The notes under the pieces are model-generated. The model saw only the letters and a program-made list of their open reading frames with translations. It was not told the origin of the DNA and made no database searches. Of a stretch of DNA of 64,000 bases, positions 54,535 to 64,000 are shown piece after piece; position 1 is the first letter of the stretch, and every line of letters begins with the position of its first letter. Location of the stretch: the NCBI GenBank assembly GCA_028386065.3, contig JAKUCV010007268.1, positions 46,031 to 110,030 on the forward strand, given 5' to 3'. Made by a program: the position numbers and the translations under genes. This DNA comes from Turnera subulata. Lineage: Eukaryota; Streptophyta; Magnoliopsida; Malpighiales; Passifloraceae.

Positions 54535-57500
54535 TGTAACAGCCCGGGTAAAAATTTGGATTTTTACCGGGACTGCAAAAGTCTTTTTACGACGATTTAC
54601 CGAAAGAATTAATCTTGGGTAATTAATTCAAGGTAAATCAGGCGTCGTTTTTCGTAACCGAGACTTTTCCCGCCCTCGCGATTTTTCCATGGATTTTACG
54701 GACCAAAGTTGGTATTTTTCGGGTCCCAGAATCCTCAGAAAAATCACGCCGGAAAATAACTAAGGGGGTACCAGTTATTTTCTGGTCCGGTTCGGACACG
54801 CCTGCATAATTGAGGCTCAATTATGCAGTTTGCAGCCGCCACCTTCTGTGTCGCCGAGACCTTTGCACCCGTGATACCGCCCACTTTCTTTTTTTTATTA
54901 ATTTTATTTTCCTCTTTCTCTTCTTCTGCTCCCGTGAACCATGCCCGAGACCACCTACCTCTTCTTTTCTTCTTTTTTTCCCGAGACCCGTGAATCACCT
55001 TCACCCATACAACAAGACACCATCACCAAACTGCCCCACCGCCACCTCCTGCAACAAACCGATCCACACCAAACCCGCCGCCGCCGCCTCTTCTTCCTCC
55101 ATCCTCCATAGCGCCGACTCCTCCACCCTCTTTTCCTCCTCCCGTTCGCGTGCACGACCGCCACCCGAGACGCCACCACAGCCGCGAGCCCACGCAACTC
55201 TACCAACCGCCATACCCAACCACCATCTTCTTCCTTTCTCCCCGTTGTTGCCGCCTCCTTCGCACCGTCAGGCCGCAACTGCAGCCGGCCACGCTTCGCC
55301 GCCGTCTAAGTCGAGACGAACTCGACAAAGCGAGATCGCTCGGCCGCCGGCTTCCCCTCACTTGGTCTCCTTCCTCGCGAAACCACCACACCCACGCAGC
55401 ATCGGATCGAGGAGACAGCGACGACCCTCACCGCACCGGGAACCAGCGTCGTCCTTGCCCTGCTCGCCTGCCGTCAACGCGCCGCCGGAAGCTAAGAGCC
55501 CGACGGGCCGCCCGAGTTTGTCACCTCCCTGCCGCTGACGACCGCCGCTCCAGCAGCCGCGAAGCCGGTCCTCCTCGCCTCGCGCCTCTTCCTCCGTCGC
55601 CTCGCCGCTGTTCGTGCTGCTCGTCGTCGCCGCCACCCTGCAACACGCGAAGGTGAGAACCCGTATGTAATGGGTTTGACCCGATTGCAAGTAGACGACC
55701 CAGATCCGCGTTGGGTCTGACCGTGGGCTGGGTCGGGCCATGGACTGGTGACGCTTGCACCTGGGCCTTGTGGCTTGGGCCTGCATCAAGGTCTTGTGGG
55801 CTCACCTGATGGGCTTATAGGTTGGAATTTGATTATATTGTTTGGCCCAATTCGAATTGGTAAATATATATACTGATGGGAATAAATAATCTGGAAAATA
55901 ATAATAATAATAAAAATATACATATATATGGGTTATATTTTCTAGAAAATATGAAGATATGGTATATAACTATATTTGAAAAAAAATAATAAATGGAGCA
56001 ATTACCCTGTTACAACATTTACAAGAGGTTAAGATAATTACAACATGATTATAGTAAATACCTTAAAGATATACATATTGTAAATGCTTTACAAGAAAAA
56101 TATATATAAATAGACATATGTGATTAACTTCTAGAAAGACTATTTTATGATAACTAATACTCTTGGAAAAGAATATAAGTGATAATAATAATAAATATTT
56201 TTATCAAATAATTTAGAAAAAGAGTTTTTGGAAAATAAAAATAGATATAATTCTGGAAAAATTTTGGAAAATTATATATATGTTATATTCTAGAAAAATT
56301 AAGGTAATTATATTTTGGAAAAGTATAATTATTTTTTTATAAAAATATTTTGAAAGGAGTTTAACTAAAATATGGTACCGAAATTATATTCGGATATACG
56401 CACGATATATTATTTTCGGAAAGGATTTAAAAACGACTGAAGATAATCTTATGAAATATAACCGGGACGTATAACCAAGGGGGGTTTAATTTATAAATTA
56501 TGGCTTCATGGCATACCGATTATGTGCATCTTATGTGTGCATTTGTTATTTGTTATATAGGAGTTGGTATCGTGCTGTTCTCCTGTGGAACCGGCCTTGG
56601 AACCGGTTGAGTATCTTCAAAGTTAAGTAACAGGCCAAGGTGAGGATGGATTTCCTTCAATATGTGCTTGTATTACTCGGTTGTTGTGTTTGATGATTGT
56701 TGCACTGTTGATTGTTGCATTTGCTGTGGTTTGTTTCAGGATGTTTATCCCAGTATCTTGAATGGTTTTGGGATGTTTATCCCCATGCTTTGAGTTTTGG
56801 ATGTTTATTTCCGTGTCTTTTGGTATAAGAATAATGGATTAAATAATAATTTGTGATAAGGATGTCGATCCTCGGTTTTGGATAGGGATGTCTATCCCGG
56901 TGTTTTGGTTAGGGGTGTTGATCCCTAAGATTTGGTTTTGGATAATAATGATATAATTGTCACGTGATAAGTAGTGGTACGACTCGATGGTTTAAGACTG
57001 TTTTGTGGTGGCCATGATCTGGGTTACTTGTGATAAGCATGTCTATGCTTGGGATGTCTATCCCGTGATTATATTTGGGATGTCTATCCCTGGGTTACTA
57101 TTTTTGGGATGTCGATCCCTGGGCTCTCTTGGATTTGATCTGGCACCCGAAATATGTTGAGAACCAGGTCTGACCCCTAGCTTATTCGTGACAGGGCCCG
57201 GTAAGATAAAATTGGAAATTGGATTTTGTTTAAGGTTTTTTGGTCTTGGACTGGTTTTGGGTCGAGTCTTTTGGTTTGGTGTGTTTGGCTGTTAAGCATG
57301 TTTTCGACTTTGAGTAATTTATAGTGTTGCATATTGATCGTCTATCCATGGTTGGTAGGCACTTCGGACTCACCCCTCACCTGCGGGCTTTCATCCCGTA
57401 GGTTGAGTTATTTGTGGTTCAGGTTTGATGCATTCCAGACAGGCTGCGGCGTTATCTCTTGGACAGGACTCGGATCCATAGTTGTATCATGTGTCGCATA

Positions 57501-57767
57501 CAGTGTCTTTGTGAGTTATTAAGTCTTCCGCTGTGCTATTTATTGCTATGGTTGGGCCATTGGGCCGGTTGTGATGTTGTAGATGATCCCGGGTTCGGGT
57601 GATATATTCTGATGTTGGGCCGAAGGGCCAGATTTCTGTTGTTTATATTTTGGGCTGTTGAGCCAGTTTTCTGTTGTATACACTGTATGCTGGGCTTTGT
57701 TTGGTCAGGTCGTTACAGTTCCGGCACGTGTTTACTATGTACGGTAAATACGGGTCTGGGCGTTTCA
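54535..57767 (+). mobile_element. Solo LTR of a chromovirus-like family
   Basis: 3,233 bp, TGTAACAGCCCGGG to GGGCGTTTCA, with CATGC at 54530-54534 and 57768-57772. No PBS, PPT or internal sequence, so it is the product of LTR-LTR recombination. Layout as in the chromovirus LTR: GC-rich leader to AAG|GTGAGAAC (GT at 55653), AT-rich stretch to ATATAG at 56560, exon-like piece, second donor AAG|GTGAGGATGG (GT at 56640). At least eight microhairpins at 56739-57119. The 242- and 168-codon plus frames at 54810-55656 are Pro/Ser/Arg-rich leader sequence without a domain. Confidence 0.92.
56739..57119. repeat. Microhairpin array in the solo LTR
   Basis: GGATGTTTATCC 56739-56750, GGGATGTTTATCCC 56770-56783, AGGATGTCGATCCT 56859-56872, GGGATGTCTATCCC 56885-56898, AGGGGTGTTGATCCCT 56911-56926, AAGCATGTCTATGCTT 57035-57050, GGGATGTCTATCCC 57051-57064 and 57077-57090, GGGATGTCGATCCC 57106-57119. 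The core ATGT(C/T)(T/G)AT is constant and the flanks co-vary. Confidence 0.88.
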
Positions 57768-57772
57768 CATGC

Positions 57773-58380
57773 TATATTCATCAAATGTATATCATTTGGT
57801 AAAATAATTGACGTCATGGATGATCCTATTAAGATAAAATTAAAAGGCAAGAAGAATAGTTGAGGAAAATTTAAACTATTAAAGAAAGACTTCAAATTTT
57901 TATATCAAAATTCATCTTACCAACACATGCTATATTCATCAAATGTGTATCTTTTGGTAGCATAATTGACGTCACGAATGATCATATTAAGATAAAATTG
58001 AAAGGAAAGAAGAATAGTTAAGGAAAATTTAACTATTAAAGAAAAATTTCAAATTTTTATATCAAAATTCATCTTACTAACACGTGCTATATTCATCAAA
58101 CGTATATCATTTGGTAAAGTAATTGACGTCACTGATGACCATATTGACATAAAATTAAAGGAAAGAAGAATAGTTAAGGAAAATTTAAACTATTAAAGAA
58201 AAACTTCAAGTTTTTATATCAAAATTCATCTTACAACACGTGCTATATTCATCAAACGTATATCATTTGGTAAAGTAATTGACGTCACTAATGACCATAT
58301 TGACATAAAATTAAAGGAAAGAAGAATAGTTAAGGAAAATTTAAACTATTAAAGAAAAACTTCAAATTTTTATATCAATT
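57773..58380 (+). repeat. 157 bp monomer array, copy 3, right part
   Basis: Four monomers with very similar sequence. TTGACGTCA at about 57806, 57967, 58122 and 58278; CACGTG near 58081 and 58235. This is the best-preserved section of the array. Confidence 0.88.
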
Positions 58381-59995
58381 AGAAATTATATGGAATGAAA
58401 CAATTTGTAAATGACAATGTTTAGATTTTACAGTGTAATTTAATTTATTTTTTCCCCTATATAAACAAACTCATACTAACCAATACTTCATAATTCTCTA
58501 CCTATTCTCAGGTTAAACTCGGATATCATTTTAAAGAAAGTAGAAGGTATTACAAAAGAAAGATTTGAAGGAAATCAGAAAGAAGATAATAGCTGATTAC
58601 TTCTCAAAACATAGATCGGAAAATTTACTAAAGGCAAGAAAGATGATCTCTATTGTTGTGGCATTTCCATTGTTGATTTTGGCCCCAATAGGAGTGAATG
58701 CCTTACTTGCCTTCTTGTAGATTCCTACCTATGTTATGGAGAGATCTAGTAATCAGCTTATTATCTTCTTTTTATTTGCTTCATATCAATCTTTTGTTTA
58801 CTTTCCAAAATTTGTTTCTATATTGTTGCAGGCTTATAGCACTACAAAGAAGAAATATTGTATATATCTGAGTGTGGCTTTATGCGTGTGGATGCGTAGT
58901 GACATCTCCTCCTCTGGTGTTTATTCGAAGGGTTATGAGTTCGAGCCTCCTTCCTCAACCGCTATTTTATTTTTGCTTTTTACGCTTTTGAGGCGGTATA
59001 TGTTCATCCCACAATATAGCCATCACTATCATCTTTGCAACACCACTATGACTTCTTAGTTAAAAGCTGATTGTTGTTACGGATGTAGACTTTTATTTCT
59101 CTGCTTCTATAGTACCTCTATAACACTTAAAGGCGTGAACAGAGACAACTCAATAGTATATAAGTAGTTTATGATATGAGCTTTGGAAGTTGAATTCATT
59201 CACATATTGCCTCATATGGTGATGCAATACGGCAAAAGAAGTGATGTCATAATAGTGATTATGATGAAACCATTATCCACAACTGCAAGGCAATTTGTGT
59301 TTTGTTTGATTTGATGGACTTTGATGTCTTTCATTTGTTTTATTTTTTTTTTTGGAAATTGTCTGCTCTTGTCAAAAAAACCCAACGTAGGGAGCTCTAG
59401 AATGTGATGTTTTTATTTTCTTTTAATTTTTTAGGAAATATTATATTTTTTTACCAAAAAAATTTTAAAAATTTATATTATTACCAATTGGCAAAGATTT
59501 TGGGGTGTTTTGTGTTTGTGTGTTTTGTTAAATCAAGTAATGAAAAAGAAAGGTTGTTAAACCTAGACCGGCCTAGCAGTGGAACCAGATTGACCGTGAC
59601 ATGGTAGGTTTTCCGGGTGGGAAATTTCTTAGTAATTTTCTAGTCGAATACAGGTTTGACTATTATTTAATCGGAAATGTCGTGACCCGTTATCCTGATC
59701 GGGTCAACCTTTGGTCCGAGTTTAACAAGCTTAAGGGTACTTAATTCCTTATCAAATTATTCAAATCTAAATATTGTTTTTTCTATTTTGAAAAATGATA
59801 AAAAAAATGATAAAAAAATAATAAACTAATCTGATAGAAGTTGATTTCTTTAACTAAGTATTAGAAGTGCAATGTTAAATTTTCAACAAGTTAGACATAA
59901 GTAGAAGATTTTCATCAAAGATGCAGATACCTTTAATAAATTATAAGTTTAATGACAAGATTAACAAAATTGATAAAGTTAAAGAATAAAAATTG
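58381..59995 (+). repeat. Tandem unit body, copy 3
   Basis: Near-identical at its start to copy 1 (AATTAGAAATTATATGGAAT) and similar to copy 2. TATA at 58458. Carries empty sites for the MULE and the Helitron. Contains a 107-codon frame at 58736-59059 like that of copy 2. The 3' end shares the CCGTGACATGGTAGG words. Confidence 0.88.
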
Positions 59996-60920
59996 TCTTA
60001 TCAAACATGGTATATTCATCTACGATACTATATCATTTCATAACGTAGTGGAGGGCTTTAAGTGAATAAGGAAAATTTAAACTATCAAGCAAATAATTCT
60101 ATTTATTATGTCAATATTCATCTTACTAACACGTGGTATATTCATAAATCAAATCTCATTTTATAAGATAGTGTTGTTGATGAAAGAGATGATCCAAATA
60201 TTATTTGTAATATGGTTGTTGATGTCAAGGATAATCTTAATAAGAAAAAAGAAAAAAAATTAGTAAAGTAAAATTCAAACTATTAATGAAAAACTTCTAA
60301 TTTTTATGTCAAATTCTTCTTACCAGCAGTTGGTTTATTCATCAAACGTATATTTTTGGTAAGGACGATCATATCAAGATAAAATTAAAAGGAAATGAGA
60401 TTGGTTTGGAAAATTTAAACTATTAAAGAAAGACTTCAAATTTTTATCTTAAAATTTATCTTACCAACATATGCTATATTCTTCAAATATATATCATTTT
60501 GTAAAATAATTGACGTCACAGATGATCATATTAAGATAAAAGTAAAAGGCAAGAAGAATAGTTAAGGAAAATTTAAACTGTTAAAGAAAGACTTCAAATT
60601 TTATATCAAAATTCATCATACCAACACGTGCTACATTCATCAAACGTGTATCTTTTGGTAACGTAATTGACGTCACGAATGATCATATTAAGATAAAATT
60701 AGAAGGAAAGAAGAATAGTTAAGGAAAATTTAAACTATTAAAGAAAGACTTCAAATTTTTATATCAAAATTCATCTTACTAATACGTGCTATATTCATCA
60801 AACGTATATCGTTTGGTAAAGTAACTGACGTCACAGATGATCATATTGAGATAAAATTAAAAGAAAGAAGAATAGTTAAGGAAAATTTAAACTATTAAAG
60901 AAAAACTTCAAATTTTTATG
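59996..60920 (+). repeat. 157 bp monomer array, copy 4
   Basis: About six monomers. CACGTG near 60130, 60626; TGACGTCA near 60510, 60669 and 60828. Ends before the TATA box at 61004. Confidence 0.85.
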
Positions 60921-61348
60921 TCAATTATAAATTATATAGAATGAAACAATTTGTAAATGACGATGTTTAGATTTTATAGTATAATTTAATTTATTTTTTC
61001 TCCTATATAAACCTACTCATTCTAACCAATACCTCATAATTGTCTACCTAACTCGATTATCATAGATGGTATTACAAAAAAAAGATTTGAAGGAAATTAG
61101 AAAGAAGATAATAGTTGATTACTTCTCAATACATAGATCTGGAATTTACAAAAGGCAAGAAGGATGATCTCTATAATTGTGGCATTTCCATTGTTGATTT
61201 TCGCCCCAATAAGAGTGAATGGCTTACTTGCCTTCTTGTAGATTCCTACCTATGTTATGGAGGGATCTAGTAATCAGCCTATTATCTTCTTTTTATTTTC
61301 TTCATATCAATCTTTTGTTTACCTTCCAAAATTTTTTCCTATATTGTT
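60921..61348 (+). repeat. Tandem unit body, copy 4 (cut by an LTR)
   Basis: First 430 bp of the body with the TATA box, a TTCTTGTAG word and the start of the hypothetical frame. Breaks off at CCTATATTGTT, where the next LTR begins. Confidence 0.85.
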
Positions 61349-61682
61349 TATAATAACCCGGGTAAAAATTTGGTACTTTTACCGGGATTGTAAAAGTCTT
61401 TTTACCGTAATTTACCGAATAAATTAATCTTGGGTAATTAATTCAAGGTAAATCGAGCGTCGTTTTTCATAACCGAGGTTTTTCCCGCGCTCGAAATTTT
61501 TCCGTGGATTTTTCGGACCTAAGTTGGTATTTTTCGGGTCCCGGAATCTTCGAAAAATCACACCGGAAAATAACTAAGTGGGGTATCGGTTATTTTCTGG
61601 TCCGGACCAGACTCGCTCGATAATACAGACAAGCTGCATTACTGATCGTCACAGGTTGTACAGTTTTTTTTCTTCTTTATAA

Positions 61683-61992
61683 ATCAGAAGCAGGAGAGGA
61701 GAAGGGGAAGAAGAGAAGAAAAGAGGAAGAAAGGAGAGAAAAAAAAAAGAAAGAGGAAAAGAAAAGAAAAGAAATAAAAAAAGAGAAAAAAAGAAATAGA
61801 AATCGGAAAAAAAAAGAGAAGAGGGAAAATAGAAAAAAAAAGAGAGGAAGAAGAAAATAAAAGGAAGGAAAACAAAAAAGGAAGAAAAAAAAGAGAAGAG
61901 AAAAAAATAATAACAGAAAATGAAAAAAAAAGAAAAGAGAAAAAAATACAAAAAAAAGAAAAGAAAATAAAAAAAGAAGGAAAAAAAATGAA
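61683..61992 (+). repeat. Homopurine tract of about 300 bp
   Basis: Nearly uninterrupted A/G on the plus strand, with GAAGAAAAGAGG-like words and only a handful of T or C. The minus-strand frames of 119-172 codons here (Phe/Ser/Leu runs) are its complement and not genes. Confidence 0.9.
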
Positions 61993-62513
61993 ATGAACAG
62001 TTCGTCACCCCCGGTTCCTCCTCTGCTACTGTTCATCAGGAAGAGCTCCCCGCCGTTTCTCGCCACACCGCTGCCGCCAAGAGAGTCACCGTGCTGTCGC
62101 CGACCTGTTGTCGTCGCCCCCGTGCTCTTCCGCCGCCTGACGGGCCGTGACGCGCCATTGTCCCGGCGGACGATCCACGGATCTGACTTCCCCACGCCTC
62201 CCGCCTTCGGCCGACGCCGCCGCGCCCTTCCTGCTGCCGTTCCAGTGTCGCCTCAGCCTCGCCGATCCCGCGCTAGCCTTCCTCTCGCCCGTCCCTGCCG
62301 CTCGCCATGCCGCCGTCTCCTACCCTGCACCTAGACCCGTTTCTGCCAAGGTGAGTACCTGACTCACAAACGGGTTGGAGATGGGTTGGACCCTGCTGTC
62401 GGGCTGCCTCGCAGGCCTGCGCAGTTGGGCCTCACCCTGTTGGGCTGTTTCTGGTTCTGGGCTGGGCATGGGCTCACTGTTCATGGCCCAGTCCAGTTTT
62501 TTTTAAAAAGAAA

Positions 62514-62555
62514 TGATATATATATATATATTTATTTATTTATTTATTTATTTTC
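62514..62555. repeat. (TA)n(TTTA)n microsatellite in the LTR intron-like part
   Basis: ATATATATATAT followed by TTTATTTATTTATTTA just after the first donor-like site. Confidence 0.85.
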
Positions 62556-63622
62556 TGGAATAAAATCAGTTTTGGAAAAATATATATTACTTTGAGAAAA
62601 ATATAAAAGGTTTTAATTATAGTGTTTTGATTCTTTGAAAATTAAAATAACTATGTTTTGTTTTGAAAAATTAATATTATGTTTATTTGGAAAAGATATA
62701 TATTATGAAAATATTTTCCGGAATATTATATAAATATGTTATTATTTTTGGGAAAATATATATACAGGTATATTTATTTTCTTTTAGAAAATTATGTTAT
62801 GGTAAATAATTTTTATGAAAATATTTTGTAAAATACTTATATATGATATAATTTCTAGGAAAATTTTATTGTTATTATTTTGGAAGACAAAGTATAATTA
62901 CCCTATAAAAAATATTTAAAGAAGAGTTTTAATTAAAGTATGGTATCGAAATTATATTCGGATATATGTACGATATAATATTTTCTGTAAAAGATGATAA
63001 TAAAGGATATGAACTCGGATGGGTTAATTTCGCAGTATTGGCATCATAGCATACCGATTATGTGCATTTATGTGACCATGTTGTTTTGCTGTATAGGTTT
63101 GGATATCGGGCAGCTTCCCGAGGAGCCGGCCTTGGACCGGTTATTGTCTTCAGAGTTGAGTAATCAGCTAAGGTGAGGATGGATTTCCTTCGATATGTGC
63201 CTGTATTACTCGGTTATTGTGTTTGATGATTATTGCTCTGTTGGTTGTTGCGTTTGCTGTGGTTTGGTTCGGGATGTTTATCCAGTGTCCTGATTGTTTT
63301 TGGGATGTTTATCCCCGTGCTTTGAGTTTTGGATGTCTATTGTTGTGTCTTTTTGGTATTAAGTATAATGAATTAAATAATAAATTGTGATAAGGATGTC
63401 GATCCTCGGTTTTGGATAGGGATGTCTATCCCGGTATTTTGGTTAGGGATGTTGATCCCTGTGATTTGGTTTTGAATGACGATAATTTAATTGTCACGTG
63501 ATAGGTAGTGGTACGACTCGATGGTTTAAGACTGTTTTGTGGTGGCCATGACCTGGGTTACTTGTGATAAGCATGTCTATGCTTGGGATGTCTATCCCGT
63601 GATTATATTTGGGATTTCTATC

Positions 63623-64000
63623 TGTGATAACCCTAATAATTAAGGTACAATGTGTTTACTTGATGAGGAGGGGTGCTGGATGTGGGTTGGTTTTGGTAGG
63701 ACTAGGTTGGCTGGACATTGGCTTCAGCTGGCCAGAAATTGGTACGGATGGGTTAATTAGCGGGAGATTAGTCTTAATCCCCGATTAATATGAGCTAAGT
63801 TCTCTGAATAATCTAATTGGGGGTTAAGTGTGGGTAAGCAGGAGGTGGATAGCTGGTGGTGGCAAATAAGCATGAGGTGGAGAGCTGCTTGGGCAAGGTG
63901 GCAGATTTGGGTGCAAAAGGCAGCAAGTGGCTGCTTAGTCACCTGCTTGCCTCAGCCATATCTGCCCAAGCAGGCACCTCAAGCCTCATTCTGCCCCAAA
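63623..64000. mobile_element. Possible start of a nested LTR element, cut by the window end
   Basis: At GGGATTTCTATC the homology to the solo LTR stops and TGTGATAACCCTAATAATT begins, a start typical of gypsy LTRs. The 378 bp that follow include inverted words (GCTTGGGCA near 63888 and TGCCCAAGC near 63963). No target duplication can be checked. Confidence 0.45.

Larger units (their letters stand above)
61349..63622 (+). mobile_element. LTR related to the solo LTR, right end not in window
   Basis: TATAATAACCCGGGTAAAA corresponds to TGTAACAGCCCGGGTAAAA of the solo LTR, with the terminal TG changed to TA. It keeps the donor AAG|GTGAGTACC (GT at 62352), acceptor TATAG at 63096, second donor AAG|GTGAGGATGG (GT at 63173) and microhairpins (AGGATGTCGATCCT near 63395, GGGATGTCTATCCC near 63419, AAGCATGTCTATGCTT near 63569). 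Unlike its relatives its early leader is homopurine in sense. Interrupted at 63623. Confidence 0.75.

Noticed and set aside
54810..55656. 242- and 168-codon frames in the solo LTR
   Set aside because: Pro/Ser/Arg-rich translation of the GC-rich LTR leader in two overlapping frames; stop-poor because of composition.
61649..62195. 119- and 172-codon minus-strand Phe-rich frames
   Set aside because: Complement of the homopurine tract.

Overview
The window is nuclear DNA from a flowering plant, almost certainly a eudicot, and consists mostly of nested transposable elements. The evidence for a plant is a Tekay-type chromovirus (Ty3/gypsy with a 3' chromodomain), a Sirevirus-like Copia element, plant LINE RNase H tails, a CTAG-ended Helitron, Mutator-like elements with 9-10 bp target duplications, and one small plant-type gene. 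I cannot name the species. There are no bacterial or organellar genes, and I saw no tRNA, rRNA or CRISPR.

Layout. 1-1657: decayed LINE tail and a hAT-like MITE. 1658-23476: one minus-strand gypsy-type element with giant LTRs (about 4.4 kb) and only 1.24 kb of internal DNA. It has three LTRs and two internal domains inside a single GGAAC target duplication. A second gypsy element (3084-13018, TSD TAAAC), a broken chromovirus with gag, protease, RT, RNase H, integrase and chromodomain, sits inside its first LTR. 23477-26142: the only gene-like island, with a 93-residue minus-strand ORF. 26143-32423: minus-strand Copia element (TSD TATTC) with a LINE endonuclease fragment inside. 33467-39948: Sirevirus-like Copia (TSD ACCAG) with most of RT deleted and a Mutator-type MITE in its pol. 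40470-44945: patchwork with a truncated Sirevirus LTR-gag. 44946-61348: four tandem copies of a roughly 2.5 kb unit. Each copy has a subarray of about 157 bp monomers followed by a TATA-box region. The copies are broken up by a MULE, a Helitron, a LINE tail and a solo LTR. 61349-64000: another LTR of the solo-LTR family, itself broken by the start of a further LTR-like element.

Because the tandem copies and duplicated LTRs supply uninterrupted versions of several target sites, many insertions can be defined to the base, and the order of events can be read: tandem unit first, then MULE, Helitron, LINE and LTR insertions; giant-LTR element first, then the chromovirus.

Three patterns are not explained by ordinary coding features. 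(1) Gypsy LTRs of four families and the minus-strand Copia carry arrays of tiny hairpins in which the loop or core is constant while the stems change sequence but stay self-complementary. (2) The gypsy LTRs share an exon-intron-like layout, with a GTGAGGATGGA donor and, in the two families whose internal regions are visible, an AG acceptor just before the gag ATG. (3) The 157 bp monomers upstream of each TATA box carry G-box (CACGTG) and TGACGTCA sites, which makes a repeated enhancer-like array. All coordinates and motifs were read by eye; no database search or folding program was run.
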